A stretch of DNA of 64,000 nt from Avena insularis (GCA_023614405.1 CM042685.1:185538257-185602256); one strand, 5' to 3'. Shown: positions 22,196 to 35,721, counted from the stretch's first letter. A program made the numbers and translations. Notes: generated by a model not told the origin, from the sequence alone.

Positions 22196-23316
22196 ACTCC
22201 TACTCGTCCTCGAGTAGGTAAGTGATAAAAGAATAATTTTTGAGGTGACATGCACCATCACAATATCAAACTATTTGAAAGCATTGAAAGCTGGGATCAA
22301 AGAACTCTAAACATGTGCATGAAAGATGGAGTTCTAACAATAGGACAAAGTAACTATGCATGCAACATGAAAGGCTACAAACAAAGATCATGAATAACAT
22401 GCATTGAAAAACGTTTGTTTGTTTCACATACAGAAAACATGGCATAGTGGCATTCAGCTTGTCCCTCATAGAGTAGCAAATAGATGCATAGGACACCTTC
22501 AAAGTTCATAAGAGTGACTAGATACAAATAGCATAAGAACAAGTAATATCACAATATGCATCAATCAATAAGTTTTGGGACACTGCACACAGAATGGCAA
22601 CTATGATATCTTAATGGTGCCTAAAGGTAGAAGGTGGAGACTCACTATAATAGTGCAATAAAGGCCTTTCATAAAGGAAGCAGGGATTTCAAGTTTCAAA
22701 AAGAGCTTCCAAAAATTATGGTACTTGTTAGGTTTCATCCCTCATTGCCCCTATCATAAGCATCTTGAAGTGATTAAGGTTAAAGTGAACAAACTATGGA
22801 GTATATGCTTGACAAAGTATAAGTTGGCAATCTCAAGTCCCTTGAATACGAGGGCCACACCTCATGCTACTCAACTTCAGTCACCTGTAAGTTCTTGTCA
22901 TAGTAAGTACATGTGTATCATAGAGAACCGCCAACGGGGTACCCCTTGCACATGGTACAGGAGCTATCCCATAACCAAAATGACAAGGCAAGCAGACAAT
23001 GAGCATATCGGCAATCGTTTTATTTACTATGTGCATAGCTTTTTATTGAGGATGCTTCATAGATAGCTCATTATGGTGATGCTGCAAATTTCCACCATGA
23101 TTAGGCATGGCTTAGGCTAGCGGCCCAGGCGTTTCTATAACACAAAATACATAAATCCATGGACTTACAATCTCCCTCTTTATTTCACAAAGGTGACATC
23201 CATAGACAAAAGAGCATGATATCAATTGTGTACAAAGTACAAGTGCAATGTTGAAAACGTTTCCCATGACAGCACGGTTCTGCTAATTCCAACGTATAAG
23301 TGCAAGCATATACAAC
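22196..23316 (-). other. Non-coding 3' internal part of Athila-type element 2, distal to the array
   Basis: This stretch matches the reverse of about 9900-11020 of element 1. No polymerase motif is present. It is cut at 23316 by the array, and the sequence resumes at 41195. Confidence 0.75.
23312..23316. repeat. Target-site duplication of the array (ACAAC; partner TCAAC at 41190-41194)
   Basis: The uninterrupted equivalent in element 1 (reverse of 9880-9910) reads ATATACAACAAAG, which supports ACAAC as the original target and one later substitution on the right. Confidence 0.7.
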
Positions 23317-26300
23317 TGTCACATCCCAAAATTCTCCTAATTTTTGGAATGTGAAATAAATAAATAAGTTTGAATTGATTGTTTGACTATGTTGAAAATT
23401 CTCAAAGAGAAGAAACTTTTTGAATAGAAAATCCTCTCAACCATGAATTCAAAATCTTATATTCTTTTGTTAAGACCTAAGTAGCCATATAGGCAAAAGG
23501 GCATGGGTTGATTATGGATTGTAGAATTGGTGTGCAAGGTTTCAAAATGAAAATCATGAAGCATTCATAAGCATTTCATCCATGCAAAGTTCTCACAAAC
23601 TGAATCCAAATCCTGGTATCTAAAATCCTATAGTTGATTGCCCAAATGTTCCTAAAGGAAATTAAATTGACTTTATAAAACCCACTATTGCTAAGACAGC
23701 GATTATTGCTAAATCATAGCCTAAAGAGATCCAATTAATACTACAAAATTTTAGAAACAAAATTGAGCTCATTTGGAGCTAGTATGAAAAAGTTATGGAA
23801 TAAATACAAACACATAAAGATATAAATAAAATGAAATATACAAGAATTTATAAACCCACTACTTCCAAAATAGTAAAAAGATTAAAATTTTGATCCTATA
23901 ATGATCTATTCGATTTTAGAAAAATTTAGAAACAAGAATCATATCATTTGGAGTTCGTATGCAAAAGATATGAGGGAAACAAGTAAATAGAAAAAGAAAA
24001 AGAAAAAAAATCTAACAGGCCGGCCCAGCAAGGACCGACGGAACCAGCCAGAGCAACCGCATACAGAGAACTATCGATCCTAGTGCTTTAATTTCCGTGC
24101 AAAAATCTGTTTTCTAGATCTATCTCTACTCAAACTCTTATAACTTTTTATCTGCAACTCCGAATCGACTTCCGTTTGTTTCTACTTGTTCCCTACTCCA
24201 AGACCTATCTCTACACCATTCTAAATACCCATATAAACTCGTGGAGCCACGGCTGTACGAGTTTCTATTCTCGAAATCCCGAATCTACATATTCATGAAT
24301 ATTACTTCGCTTTTTAACCCATCTAGACTTCGTTATTTGCCTTCGGTCAAAAAACGAAAGTTGTAGGAATCGTCGAAATCTTTCAATTCTGACAAACCTC
24401 ACCTATTTTCATCCACCACAGCCGGAGAATTTCGTATCGCAATATTTCAGATCTTACGGTGTAAATCCAAGATCTACTCGCGCTCGTTTCTTCTAATCCA
24501 AATTCCGTTGGTGAGAAGGTAGGAATAATGATTCTCCACAACTTTCATGTTCTGGGTTTTTCGATTTGACCTACGGATTTGTCTCTCTAACACAGATCTA
24601 TTTATTGTCTATTATGAGCCAAAATCGGGTCAATCTCTTCTTCTAGCCACCGGATCCTATCCAGACGGTCGAGATCCAATCAAACCGGTGCGTGCCATGT
24701 CGTCATTCTGGTCATCTTCCTCATCAACGCCACGTCAACGTAAGGTCAATATCTAGTCCCAGTCAGCATGCAAAGTCAACATGTCCAGTCAGCGGAATAT
24801 TCACTGGAATATTCCGTTCGAATTTAAAATTGCACATTATAGATCTAACTTGTAAAATTCATTAGAAATTCATACCACGTCCAAAAATTGCGTATAATAT
24901 ATCAAATTGAAGATAATTTCACGTAGAATCATCTTATCAGAATAGATCCAACTTTTACTGTACATGGTTACTGCAGTAATTTAATTAGTTTTAATGGTCT
25001 CCTAGGTTAATAAATTCATAAGAAATTATCTGTAACTCCGAAAAATATGAATAATATATCAAATTGAAGCTACTGTAATGTACTTTAATAATATCTGGTT
25101 GGATCTAGCCTTTGCGGAATATTTACCCCGTAGAAATTTAATTAGTTTTAATGGCTTTAGAAATCATTAAATTCTTAGAAAATTATTTGCATATCACAAA
25201 ATATAAATAATATACCGATAGAAAGCTGGTTCCATGTAGATCATCAATCTGCAAATGGTTCAGTAAAATACTATAAGGTTTCGCAGTAATTAAATAAATG
25301 GTTTAATGGCTTATTTAGAGTAATGAATTCATAAGAAAATAAATACTATTCAGAAAATTACAAATAATATGTCCCTGAAATCAAAATTCCGTGGAGATTA
25401 CAGATATAATTTTAGTTTGATTTTTAGGCAACGGAAACTGTATGAATCATTTAAAACCCATTAAACACTATTTAAATCATACAGAAAGATCTATAACTCC
25501 GATTAGGGTGAATCCAATGCCTACTGGTTCGTATTAACGTCCTCTATCCAGTAAACCCAAGAAACAAATTTAATTCTACAGTTAGAACAGGCGTTACAAC
25601 AGAACTATCAAAACCCTTATATTGGCAAGTAATTATTAATAACAAGTACCCTATTGCATTAAATGAACTCATACATGCATCATATGATATATTAATATTC
25701 ATAAAACTAATTATACCCATTGTGTAATGTTAAATCATCATGCATGTTTTCGATCATCCTTGTTGTGTTTGCTATGTTTGCAATTGTTTTGATTGGAACT
25801 ACCTTGTCCTCGTATTAGATTGTTCGGAGAGTGCGATTGCTGCGGAGAAATACAATCAACACCCATATTATCAACATAAGGCAAGTTACACCACTTGTTC
25901 ATAACTTTTGTCCCAGTTTTGATTCTATGCATGTGATCTTCAAAATTCTGTAGTATGCATGTGTAGGATGTTCTAGTAGAATTTTCCTTAGTATTATTTT
26001 GCAAGCGCGATGATTTTGTAGTATGCCATGAGTAGCTCTATTCTTAGGATTTTCCCTCCTAATAGGTTACCCCTGTTTTTGCTAAGTATTGCTTGCTATG
26101 CTATAAATATAAAGTACCGTTGGGGGGTTCGAAAGACAATGAATTTTTCTAAGTATAAAGGCTCTCTAGAGCAAACTTTTCTCCTCAAATCCACTTCAAA
26201 ATCAAACTAAGTTTTCTTCTGGGCGGAATGGTTGTCGGGACAACGAGTGAGATTTTGGTGGAGGACGGCCGCCCGGGAATCAAAGAAGTCTGCCATGTTT

Positions 26301-27225
26301 CAGAATTCAGAAGCTTCCAGTGCAACCACGATACATTATGGGCTCTGTCTTGGCCTAGTACTTAGTGGGAAACCTCACCTGGGTACCAACATTTGGAGGT
26401 TCTTGGCACGGTTGGATCCGGAAGGTAGAGGGGCTACTAAGGGAAAGCCTCGCCATGGTCTTGTCTGTAAAAGGACTTGATCGTGGATTGTGGGTAAAGT
26501 GCACAAACTCTCGAGAGTATTGCAATCTAATCGATCAGCCGTGTTCACGAAACAGAACAACATTGAGCATCTGAAGGATGGAGCCTCTGAAGGATCTTCC
26601 TCTCTCTTTTCTAAAACAAAGTTTTGAAACCCCATGGCGTGCGTAATATCGCTAATGGGTGGGAATTTGGGAACTTGGTGTGTAATATCCAAGTGACGCT
26701 TGGTGCGTAATATCCAAGTGTTTGGTTGTTTGGACACTTGGTGCGTAATATCCTCGTGTGCCATTCGACCCTATTTTATCTAAGCAAATGTTTACAAAGT
26801 AGGGTAAAACTCTCCCTCTCTTTTCTCCATACTTAGATAAAATTAGCTTTATGCAAATGAACTCCAAAGCCTAAACTAGCCTTGCATGTAGAGTTAGTCT
26901 TTCCTTCCTTGGTGTAATTTGCCAATACATTCAAAGTATTGACCCAACTTGTTGGCTGCACGTTTCATGTGCAGAATTTCGGAGATCTTTGAAAGGTGCG
27001 CTAGGATCACGGGTCTTCACTCAACCTGCCTGTGGCATTGATGGGACTCCAAGTTGTATTTATATAAACCTGTTGTAATAATGTAAACTCTGGATTATTC
27101 GATTCATGTAATAAAGACTTGTGTTTTACATGATATTTCATCGACTGTGAGTGCTAGCTATTGATCCAGGGACTAGCATGTTATTCACAGGGACTTAGGA
27201 TCTTACTTGATCTGAGGTCACTACA
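23317..27225 (+). repeat. LTR A of the array
   Basis: This 3909-bp LTR starts TGTCACATCCC and ends GTCACTACA. It is AT-rich with a TATAAATA box at 26102-26109. A box at 27151-27180 (GCTAGCTATTGATCC core) is shared with both solo LTRs in the window. It differs from LTRs B and C at many sites in its first 2.1 kb. Confidence 0.92.
26102..26109 (+). promoter_or_regulatory. TATA box of LTR A
   Basis: TATAAATA is followed by TAAAGTACCGTTGG. The box is identical in all three LTRs (33100-33107 and 40085-40092). It lies about 1.1 kb before the LTR end, so the U3 would be unusually long, about 2.8 kb. Confidence 0.6.
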
Positions 27226-27227
27226 GA

Positions 27228-27239
27228 TGGTATCAGAGC
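27228..27239 (+). other. Primer-binding site (initiator tRNA-Met) of array internal region 1
   Basis: TGGTATCAGAGC begins two bases after the LTR end and is a perfect match to the initiator tRNA-Met complement. Confidence 0.9.
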
Positions 27240-27829
27240 ATAAGTTGACTGTAGATCGTGACCCTAGACATGGAAAAACCTTAGGAAAAATATTTTCTAA
27301 GTTATTTCAGAAAACTATCATACTTCTCATCATCTACCTTTGGGGTTTTAAAATTTAAGTCTCTTCTTTTCAACATTAGAAAATGACCACTACACATTTC
27401 AAGAAGAAACTTTTCTCAAGATTACCTTTTCAAAGAAGATCATCTCAATGTTTCGATTAAGTTGGTACTTGAAGACCTCCATGAAAGATGTTCCAAGACT
27501 GATGATACAAGATTAAGGACTTCAAAGGCCTTAAGTCAATGTTATTAACTAAAGAACTCAAAAGATTGAAGATTATGAAGAACATGAAGACTATCAAGAG
27601 CACGAAGACTTTTGGAGACTCGAAGCCTCGAAGATTCCAAGTGACCTATTAGGAACCAAACCCGAATAAGATTTCGCTAAATATAGATGCGACAAATTGT
27701 TTGCTATATTGTATGGTTTATTACCTTAGCTAATGAAAACCTGTTTTCTAAATAAAATTTCTTGTATGGGTTATTCTTCTTCTTCCATACTCCATTCGTT
27801 CCTACTTTAAACCTTGGTCAACTCGACGG

Positions 27830-28740
27830 ATGGACCATATCAATAAGGAGGACAAGGAACTCAACTCCACCAAGCGTAAGAGCCACGCCGATGCAAAGAA
27901 GTGGATGCTCCAGGTTGAAGAAAGAATGAAGGATGCCAACATTGAAGTCAACAGAATGCTTCATTATGCCACCCAATTCCTAAAGGACGACGGTCCAACT
28001 TGGTGGGAGATGCAACACACCATTGATGATCATCAAGGGGTGATATCTTAGGAAGAATTTAAAGTGGTTCTACTTCAATCTCGTCTCGTATACCAAAAAT
28101 CCAAGAAGTTGAAGTCCCAAAACATTTAGCTTGCACAATCTATGGAGAAATAGGGCATATCACCAAGGAGCATCATGATCAGCGCCCCTACTGTGAAGGA
28201 AGGCACCCATCAGAAGAATGTCCCACCTCTCAAGTTACATTCTTCCTGTCGAAGGACCAATCACAACCCGCTCAATGCACCTCTACCGGTGGTACATCAA
28301 CTGAATCAACAAGTCGAGGAGACGGAATGCGCAAGACCTCATGAAGCTCATGAGGACACGACAAATACAAGGGATGGATTCAAGACTCTAGACACCGCAC
28401 CCAAAGTCATCACTTTGCAATACTCGACATATGAAAGGAATGCCCATTTTCCCCAAACTGGCTCAAGGAAACGATCAAGGTTTCCAAATGTTGAGGTAGA
28501 GCATGAAGAACCACAAGACGGGATGTCCTTGCCAAAAAGGAGGAAGGATCTAAGCAAAAGTCCTATGCTTCCAGTGTCACAATCCTGGGCATTATGCTGA
28601 TAATTGTCCAAAACATGTGAATGTAGCTGGAAAGGATAAAAACGACGATGGTAATAGCAATAGAAGACCTCTATTAGGAGAACTATCATATTTTATACTT
28701 ATTAGATGTTCTTATATTTCTTGTCTATCTTTTCTATAAC
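27830..28740 (+). pseudogene. gag: Decayed gag with zinc-knuckle motifs, array copy 1
   Basis: The first open frame (27830-28051) ends FLKDDGPTWWE, matching the conserved WW motif of gypsy gag. A TAG at 28049-28051 stands where chromovirus gags have a Trp before EEF, and more stops follow in the same frame. Further on come degenerate zinc knuckles (about 28130-28290) and one CX2CX4HX4C knuckle, CFQCHNPGHYADNC, at 28566-28607. In this copy an extra base near 28556 puts the knuckle out of frame with the preceding open frame. The leading stop is shared with copy 2, so it predates the duplication. Confidence 0.7.
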
Positions 28741-30297
28741 CTCTTCTTGTTCAAATTTGTAGTTGTCCATTCTTATGATACCTATATGAGAGTTAGCTAA
28801 GTAAAAGAACAAATAGTATGACATAAATAAACATCTCATCAAGTTTGGTTAGGTCTGGACCACCATATTTTATCTCTTTAGGAGATCATCGCTATCGTGT
28901 TAGCATATTGTTTTTACTAACTTATGTGGTATGACAATATAGGTTGCTTGCTGGTTTGTACTGAATCATATCGTGTGATGCCTTGTTTAGGATCTGTTGT
29001 TTTGAAACTCTAAAGTCGCTGGAACTTTCGTGTGGTTTTAAAATTATTTTAATGGTGTGAATTGATTGAAATTCGTGGATTACTGCTGTAGTTTTCTGCC
29101 TGACCTGTTGTACCGCGCGATTTTACATATTTTATTGGTAACTCAGAAAAATCTACAAAAATAGGATCTGGAGTGTAATTACCTGTAGTATATGCACACA
29201 AATTGGCTAAAATTCATGACGAGTTTAAGTCGGTCAGAAAATTCGTGAAGTCTGCTGTACCGTTTTGACAGATTTTGTTTATTGCTTATATGTTGCTCTA
29301 TTTTACTCTAGTATTGTTCCCAATGCTTTCAAACTATTTTGTGGTTATATACTACTAAGTTTATACACATGTAATGTTATTATATAGGTGCTTGCTTGTG
29401 TGTTGATTTCTTATGATTGTTTCCTTGTTTGTGACATTGATTGCTTCATATAGTTATGGGTAGGATTATTTTCTTAGTCGTTTCTTTCCTATAGAATCTA
29501 TCCTTTCCTATCTTGAACCCTTGGAGATGTAATGATGTGTTAACTGGAAGGTTTGACAACACAATGCATTTAGGAAGGGAATGCTCCACCTAATAGAAAA
29601 AAAAGGATGTGGAAGTATGAAGTGTTGCACATGATGTTATGTAGTAGATTACCCAACCTGAAAGTTGAAGTATCGATAGCTTAGTTTTAGTAGTAGCTTT
29701 GTTGATTGAATACATGGGAGTATACATAGAGCATTAGTTCGTGCCCATGGAAACATTCTTCAAGGCAAGTAAGAATGCCCGAGTGATAGAAAAACGTGAT
29801 TCACCTATCCTCATACATGGTAATGATTTGGGTGCAGGATGGATTGATCACCATTCCTACTACTCTTATTATTCGCTCTTGTACTGTTGGCTTTGCGAAT
29901 CTTGAGTGCCCTTTTCAACCTTAGCAGAGAGTCGACGTTGATCCTAAACCCTAGAATGGTATATTGTTATACCCTTCTAAAAGCATCCATTGCTAAGCAT
30001 AGGATGTACGGTAAGGATGAATCCCAACCATGAATTATGGGCACCGTGAAGTAAACATTTCCTATTTTCCCACCATGAGAGTTTTGCTAGTTTAAGAAGT
30101 GCTTTCTCGGAAACTATCAATCATGATGTTTAGAATGTGCTAGAGACATTGTGCCAATAAAAGCCTAAAGGAGAACCAATCTGAGCTAAGTGAATCCTTG
30201 AGAAGTAACCTAGTCAATTTTCTTTTAAGGGTGGTAGCATCCTAATGGATCCCGAACCTTTCTTTCTTTCTAGCCTTCCCAAATCTCGGGATGAGAT

Positions 30298-30317
30298 TTC
30301 TTTTAAGGGTGGTAGTC
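30298..30317 (+). other. Polypurine tract before LTR B
   Basis: TTTTTAAGGGTGGTAG-type sequence (CTTTTAAGGGTGGTAGTC) precedes the LTR start; the same occurs before LTR C at 37280-37299. GATGAGATTTCTTTTAAGGG upstream is typical of Tekay-type chromovirus 3' ends. Confidence 0.65.
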
Positions 30318-33300
30318 TGTCACATCCCAAAATTCTCCTAATTTTTAGAATGTGAAATAAATAAATAAGTTTGAATTGATTGTTTGACTATGTTGAAAAT
30401 TCTCAAAGAGAAGAAACTTTTTGAATAGAAAATCCTCTCAACCATGAATTCAAAATCTTATATTCTTTTGTTAAGACCTAAGTAGCCATATAGGCAAAAG
30501 GGCATGGATTGATTATGGATTGTAGAATTGGTGTGCAAGATTTCAAAATGAAAATCATGAAGCATTCATAAGCATTTCATCCATGCAAAGTTCTCACAAA
30601 CTGAATCCAAATCCTGATATCTAAAATCCTATAGTTGATTGCCCAAATGTTCCTAAAGGAAATTAAATTGACTTTATAAAACCCACTATTGCTAAGACAG
30701 CGATTATTGCTAAATCATAGCCTAAAGAGATCCAATTAATACTAAAAAAATTTAGAAACAAAATTGAGCTCATTTGGAGCTAGTATGAAAAAGTTATGGA
30801 ATAAATACAAACACATAAAGATATAAATAAAATGAAATATACAATAATTTATAAACCCACTACTTCCAAACTAGTAAAAAGATTAAAATTTTGATTCTAT
30901 AATGATCTATTCGATTTTAGAAAAATTTAGAAACAAGAATCATATCATTTGGAGTTCGTATGCAAAAGATATGAGGGAAACAAGTAAATAGAAAAGGAAA
31001 AAGAAAAAAAATCTAACGGGCCGGCCCAGCAAGGACCGACCGAACCAGCCAGAGCAACCGCGTACAGAGAACGATCGATCCTAGTGCTTTAATTTCCGTG
31101 CAAAAATCCGTTTTCTAGACCTATCTCTACTCAAACTCTTATAACTTTTTATCTGCAACTCTGAATCGACTTCCGTTTGTTTCTACTTGTTCCCTACTCC
31201 AAGGCCTATCTCTACACCATCCTAAATCTCCATATAAACTCGTGGAGCCACGGTTGTACGAGTTTCTATTCTCGAAATCCCGAATCTACATATTCCCGAA
31301 TCTTATTTCGCTTTTTAACCCATCTAGACTTCGTCGTTTGCCTTCGGTCAAAAAACGAAAGTTGTAGAAATCGTCGAAATCTTTCAATTCCGACAAACCT
31401 CACCTATTTTCATCCACCACAGCCGGAGAATTTCGTATCGCAATATTTCAGATCTTACGGTGTAAATCCAAGATCTACTCGCGCTCGTTTCTTCTAATCC
31501 AAATTCCGTTGGTGAGAAGGTAGGAATAATGATTCTCCACAACTTTCATGTTCTGGGTTTTTCGATTTGACCTACGGATTTGTCTCTCTAACACAGATCT
31601 ATTTATTGTCTATTCTGAGCCAAAATCGGGTCAATCTCTTCTTCTAGCCACCGGATCCTATCCAGACGGTCGAGATCCAATCAAACCGGTGCGTGCCATG
31701 TCGTCATTCCGGTCATCTTCCTCATCAACGCCACGTCAACGTAAGGTCAACATCTAGTCCCAGTCAGCATGCAAAGTCAACATGTCCAGTCAGCGGAATA
31801 TTCACTGGAATATTCCGTTCGAATTTAAAATTGCACATTATAGATCTAACTTGTAAAATTCATTAGAAATTCATACCACGTCCAAAAATTGCGTATAATA
31901 TATCAAATTGAAGATAATTTCACGTAGAATCATCTTATCAGAATAGATCCAACTTTTACTGTACGTGGTTACTGCAGTAATTTAATTAGTTTTAATGGTC
32001 TCCTAGGTTAATAAATTCATAAGAAATTATCTGTAACTCCGAAAAATATGAATAATATATCAAATTGAAGCTACTGTAATGTACTTTAATAATATCTGGT
32101 TGGATCTAGCCTTTGTGGAATATTTACCCCGTAGAAATTTAATTAGTTTTAATGGCTTTAGAAATCATTAAATTCTTAGAAAATTATTTGCATATCACAA
32201 AATATAAATAATATACCGATAGAAAGCTGGTTCCATGTAGATCATCAATCTGCAAATGGTTCAGTAAAATACTATAAGGTTTCGCAGTAATTAAATAAAT
32301 GGTTTAATGGCTTATTTAGAGTAATAAATTCATAAGAAAATAAATACTATTCAGAAAATTACAAATAATATGTCCCTGAAATCAAAATTCCGTGGAGATT
32401 ACAGATATAATTTTAGTTTGATTTTTAGGCAACAGAAACTGTATGAATCATTTAAAACCCATTAAACACTATTTAAATCATACAGAAAGATCTATAACTC
32501 CGATTAGGGTGAATCCAATGCCTACTGGTTCGTATTAACGTCCTCTATCCAGTAAACCCAAGAAACAAATTTAATTCTATAGTTAGAACAGGCGTTACAA
32601 CAGAACTATCAAAACCCTTATATTGGCAAGTAATTATTAATAACAAGTACCCTATTGCATTAAATGAACTCATACATGCATCATATGATATATTAATATT
32701 CATAAAACTAATTATACCCATTGTGTAATGTTAAATCATCATGCATGTTTTCGATCATCCTTGTTGTGTTTGCTATGTTTGCAATTGTTTTGATTGGAAC
32801 TACCTTGTCCTCGTATTAGATTGTTTAGGAGTGCGATTGCTTGAGAAATACAATCAACACCCATATTATCAACATAAGGCAAGTTACACCACTTGTTCAT
32901 AACTTTTGTCCCAGTTTTGATTCTATGCATGTGATCTTCAAAATTCTGTAGTATGCATGTGTAGGATGTTCTAGTAGAATTTTCCTTAGTATTATTTTGC
33001 AAGCGCGATGATTTTGTAGTATGCCATGAGTAGCTCTATTCTTAGGATTTTCCCTCCTAATAGGTTACCCCTGTTTTTGCTAAGTATTGCTTGCTATGCT
33101 ATAAATATAAAGTACCGTTGGGGGTTGAAAGACAATGAATTTTCTAAGTATAAAGGCTCTCTAGAGCAAACTTTTCTCCTCAAATCCACTTCAAAATCAA
33201 ACTAAGTTTTCTTCTGGCGGAATGGTTGTCGGGACAACGAGTGAGATTTTGGTGGAGGGGCCTTGGGAATCAAAGAAGTCTGGCATGTTTCAGAATTCAG

Positions 33301-34204
33301 AAGCTTCCAGTGCAACCACGATACATTATGGGCTCTTCCTTGGCCTAGTACTTAGTGGGAAACCTCACCTGGGTACCAACATTTGGAGGTTCTTGGCACG
33401 GTTGGATCCGGAAGGTAGAGGGGCTACTAAGGGAAAGCCTCGCCATGGTCTTGTCTGTAAAAGGACTTGATCGTGGATTGTGGGTAAAGTGCACAAACTC
33501 TCGAGAGTATTGCAATCTGATCGATCAGCCGTGTTCACGGAAATGTAACAACATTGAGCATCGAAGGATGGAGCCTCAAGGATCTTCCTCTCTTTTCTAA
33601 AACAAAGTTTTGAAACCCCATGGCGTCGTAATATCGCTAATGGGTGGTAATGTGGGAACTTGTTGTGTAATATCAAATTGACGATTGGTTCGTAATATCC
33701 AAGTGTTTGGTTGTTTGGACACTTGGTGCGTAATATCCTCGTGTGCCATTCGACCCTATTTTATCTAAGCAAATGTTTACAAAGTAGGGTAAAACTCTCC
33801 CTCTCTTTTCTCCATACTTAGAGAAAATTAGCTTTATGCAAATGAACTCCAAAGCCTAAACTAGCCTTGCATGTAGAGTTAGTCTTTCCTTCCTTGGTGT
33901 AATTTGACAATACATTCAAAGTATTGACCCAACTTGTTGGCTGCACGTTTCATGTGCAGAATTTCGGAGATCTTTGAAAGGTGCGCTAGGATCACGGGTC
34001 TTCACTCAACCTGCCTGTGGCATTGATGGGACTCAAGTTGTATTTATAAACCTGTTGTAATAATGTAAACTCTGGATTATTCGATTCATGTAATAAAGAC
34101 TTGTGTTTTACATGATATTTCATCGATGAGTGCTAGCTATTGATCCGAGGACTAGCATGTTATTCACGGGGACTTAGGATCTTACTTGATCCGAGGTCAC
34201 TCTG
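30318..34204 (+). repeat. LTR B of the array (middle LTR)
   Basis: This 3887-bp LTR serves as 3' LTR of unit 1 and 5' LTR of unit 2. Its last bases are CTCTG where A and C have CTACA, so the canonical CA end is lost. In its first 2.1 kb it shares most variant sites with LTR C, and in its last 1.4 kb it leans toward LTR A. Confidence 0.92.
33100..33107 (+). promoter_or_regulatory. TATA box of LTR B
   Basis: TATAAATA stands at the position equivalent to 26102 in LTR A, in an unchanged context. Confidence 0.6.
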
Positions 34205-34206
34205 GA

Positions 34207-34218
34207 TGGTATCAGAGC
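34207..34218 (+). other. Primer-binding site of array internal region 2
   Basis: TGGTATCAGAGC follows LTR B by two bases and is identical to that of unit 1. Confidence 0.9.
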
Positions 34219-34808
34219 ATAAGTTGACTGTAGATCGTGACCCTAGACATGGAAAAACCTTAGGAAAAATATTTTCTAAGTTATTTCAGAAAACTATCAT
34301 ACTTCTCATCATCTACCTTTGGGGTTTTAAAATTTAAGTCTCTTCTTTTCAACATTAGAAAATGACCACTACACATTTCAAGAAGAAACTTTTCTCAAGA
34401 TTACCTTTTCAAAGAAGATCATCTCAATGTTTCGATTAAGTTGGTACTTGAAGACCTCCATGAAAGATGTTCCAAGACTGATGATACAAGATTAAAGACT
34501 TCAAAGGCCTTAAGTCAATGTTATTAACTAAAGAACTCGAAAGATTGAAGATTATGAAGAACATGAAGACTATCAAGAGCATGAAGACTTTTGGAGACTC
34601 GAAGCCTCGAAGATTCCAAGTGACCTATTAGGAACCAAACCCGAATAAGATTTCGCTAAATATAGATGCGACAAATTGTTTGCTATATTGTATGGTTTAT
34701 TACCTTAGCTAATGAAAACCTGTTTTCTAAATAAAATTTCTTGTATGGGTTATTCTTCTTCTTCCATACTCCATTCGTTCCTACTTTAAACCTTGGTAAA
34801 CTCGACGG

Positions 34809-35721
34809 ATGGACCATATCAATAAGGAGGACAAGGAACTCAACTCCACCAAGCGTAAGAGCCACGCCGATGCAAAGAAGTGGATGCTCCAGGTTGAAGA
34901 AAGAATGAAGGATGCCAACATTGAAGTCAACAGAATGCTTCATTATGCCACCCAATTCCTAAAAGACGACGGTCCAACTTGGTGGGAGATGCAACACACC
35001 ATTGATGATCATCAAGGGGTGATATCTTAGGAAGAATTTAAAGTGGTTCTACTTCAATCTCGTCTCGTATACCAAAAATCCAAGAAGTTGAAGTCCCAAA
35101 ACATTTAGCTTGCACAATCTATGGAGAAATAGGGCATATCACCAAGGAGCATCATGATCAGCGCCCCTACTGTGAAGGAAGGCACCCATCAGAAGAATGT
35201 CCCACCTCTCAAGTTACATTCTTCCTGTGCGAAGGGACCAATCACAACCCCGCTCAATGCACCTCTACCCGGTGGTACATCAACTGAATCAACAAGTCAG
35301 AGACGGAATGCGCCAAGACCTCATGAAGCTCCGCGAGGACACGACAAATACAAGGGATGGATTCAAGACTCTAGACACCGCACCCAAAGTCATCACTTTG
35401 CAATACTCGACATATGAAAGGAATGCCCATTTTCCCCAAACTGGCTCAAGGAAACGATCAAGGTTTCCAAATGTTGAGGTAGAGCATGAAGAACCACAAG
35501 ACGGGATGTCCTTGCCAAAAAGGAGGAAGGATCTAAGCGAAGTCCTATGCTTCCAGTGTCACAATCCTGGGCATTATGCTGATAATTGTCCAAAACATGT
35601 GAATGTAGCTGGAAAGGATAAAAACGACGATGGTAATAGCAATAGAAGACCTCTATTAGGAGAACTATCATATTTTATACTTATTAGATGTTCTTATATT
35701 TCTTGTCTATCTTTTCTATAA
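34809..35721 (+). pseudogene. gag: Decayed gag with zinc-knuckle motifs, array copy 2
   Basis: The layout is that of copy 1, with the same stop at 35028-35030. In one frame, residues encoded at 35111-35270 show three degenerate knuckles: CTIYGEIGHITKEH (second Cys to Tyr, last Cys to His), RPYCEGRHPSEEC (first Cys to Arg), and FFLCEGTNHNPAQC (first Cys to Phe). A fully conserved CX2CX4HX4C knuckle follows at 35548-35589, in the open frame 35197-35721. Zinc knuckles bind genomic RNA during packaging. Similar multi-knuckle gags exist in rice and wheat retroelement families. The copy is not functional. Confidence 0.7.

Larger units (their letters stand above)
27226..30317 (+). other. Array internal region 1
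   Basis: The 3.1-kb internal region holds a decayed gag (27830-28740) and about 1.6 kb of non-coding sequence ending in the polypurine tract at 30301-30315. No protease, RT or integrase motif is visible in any frame. Confidence 0.8.
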
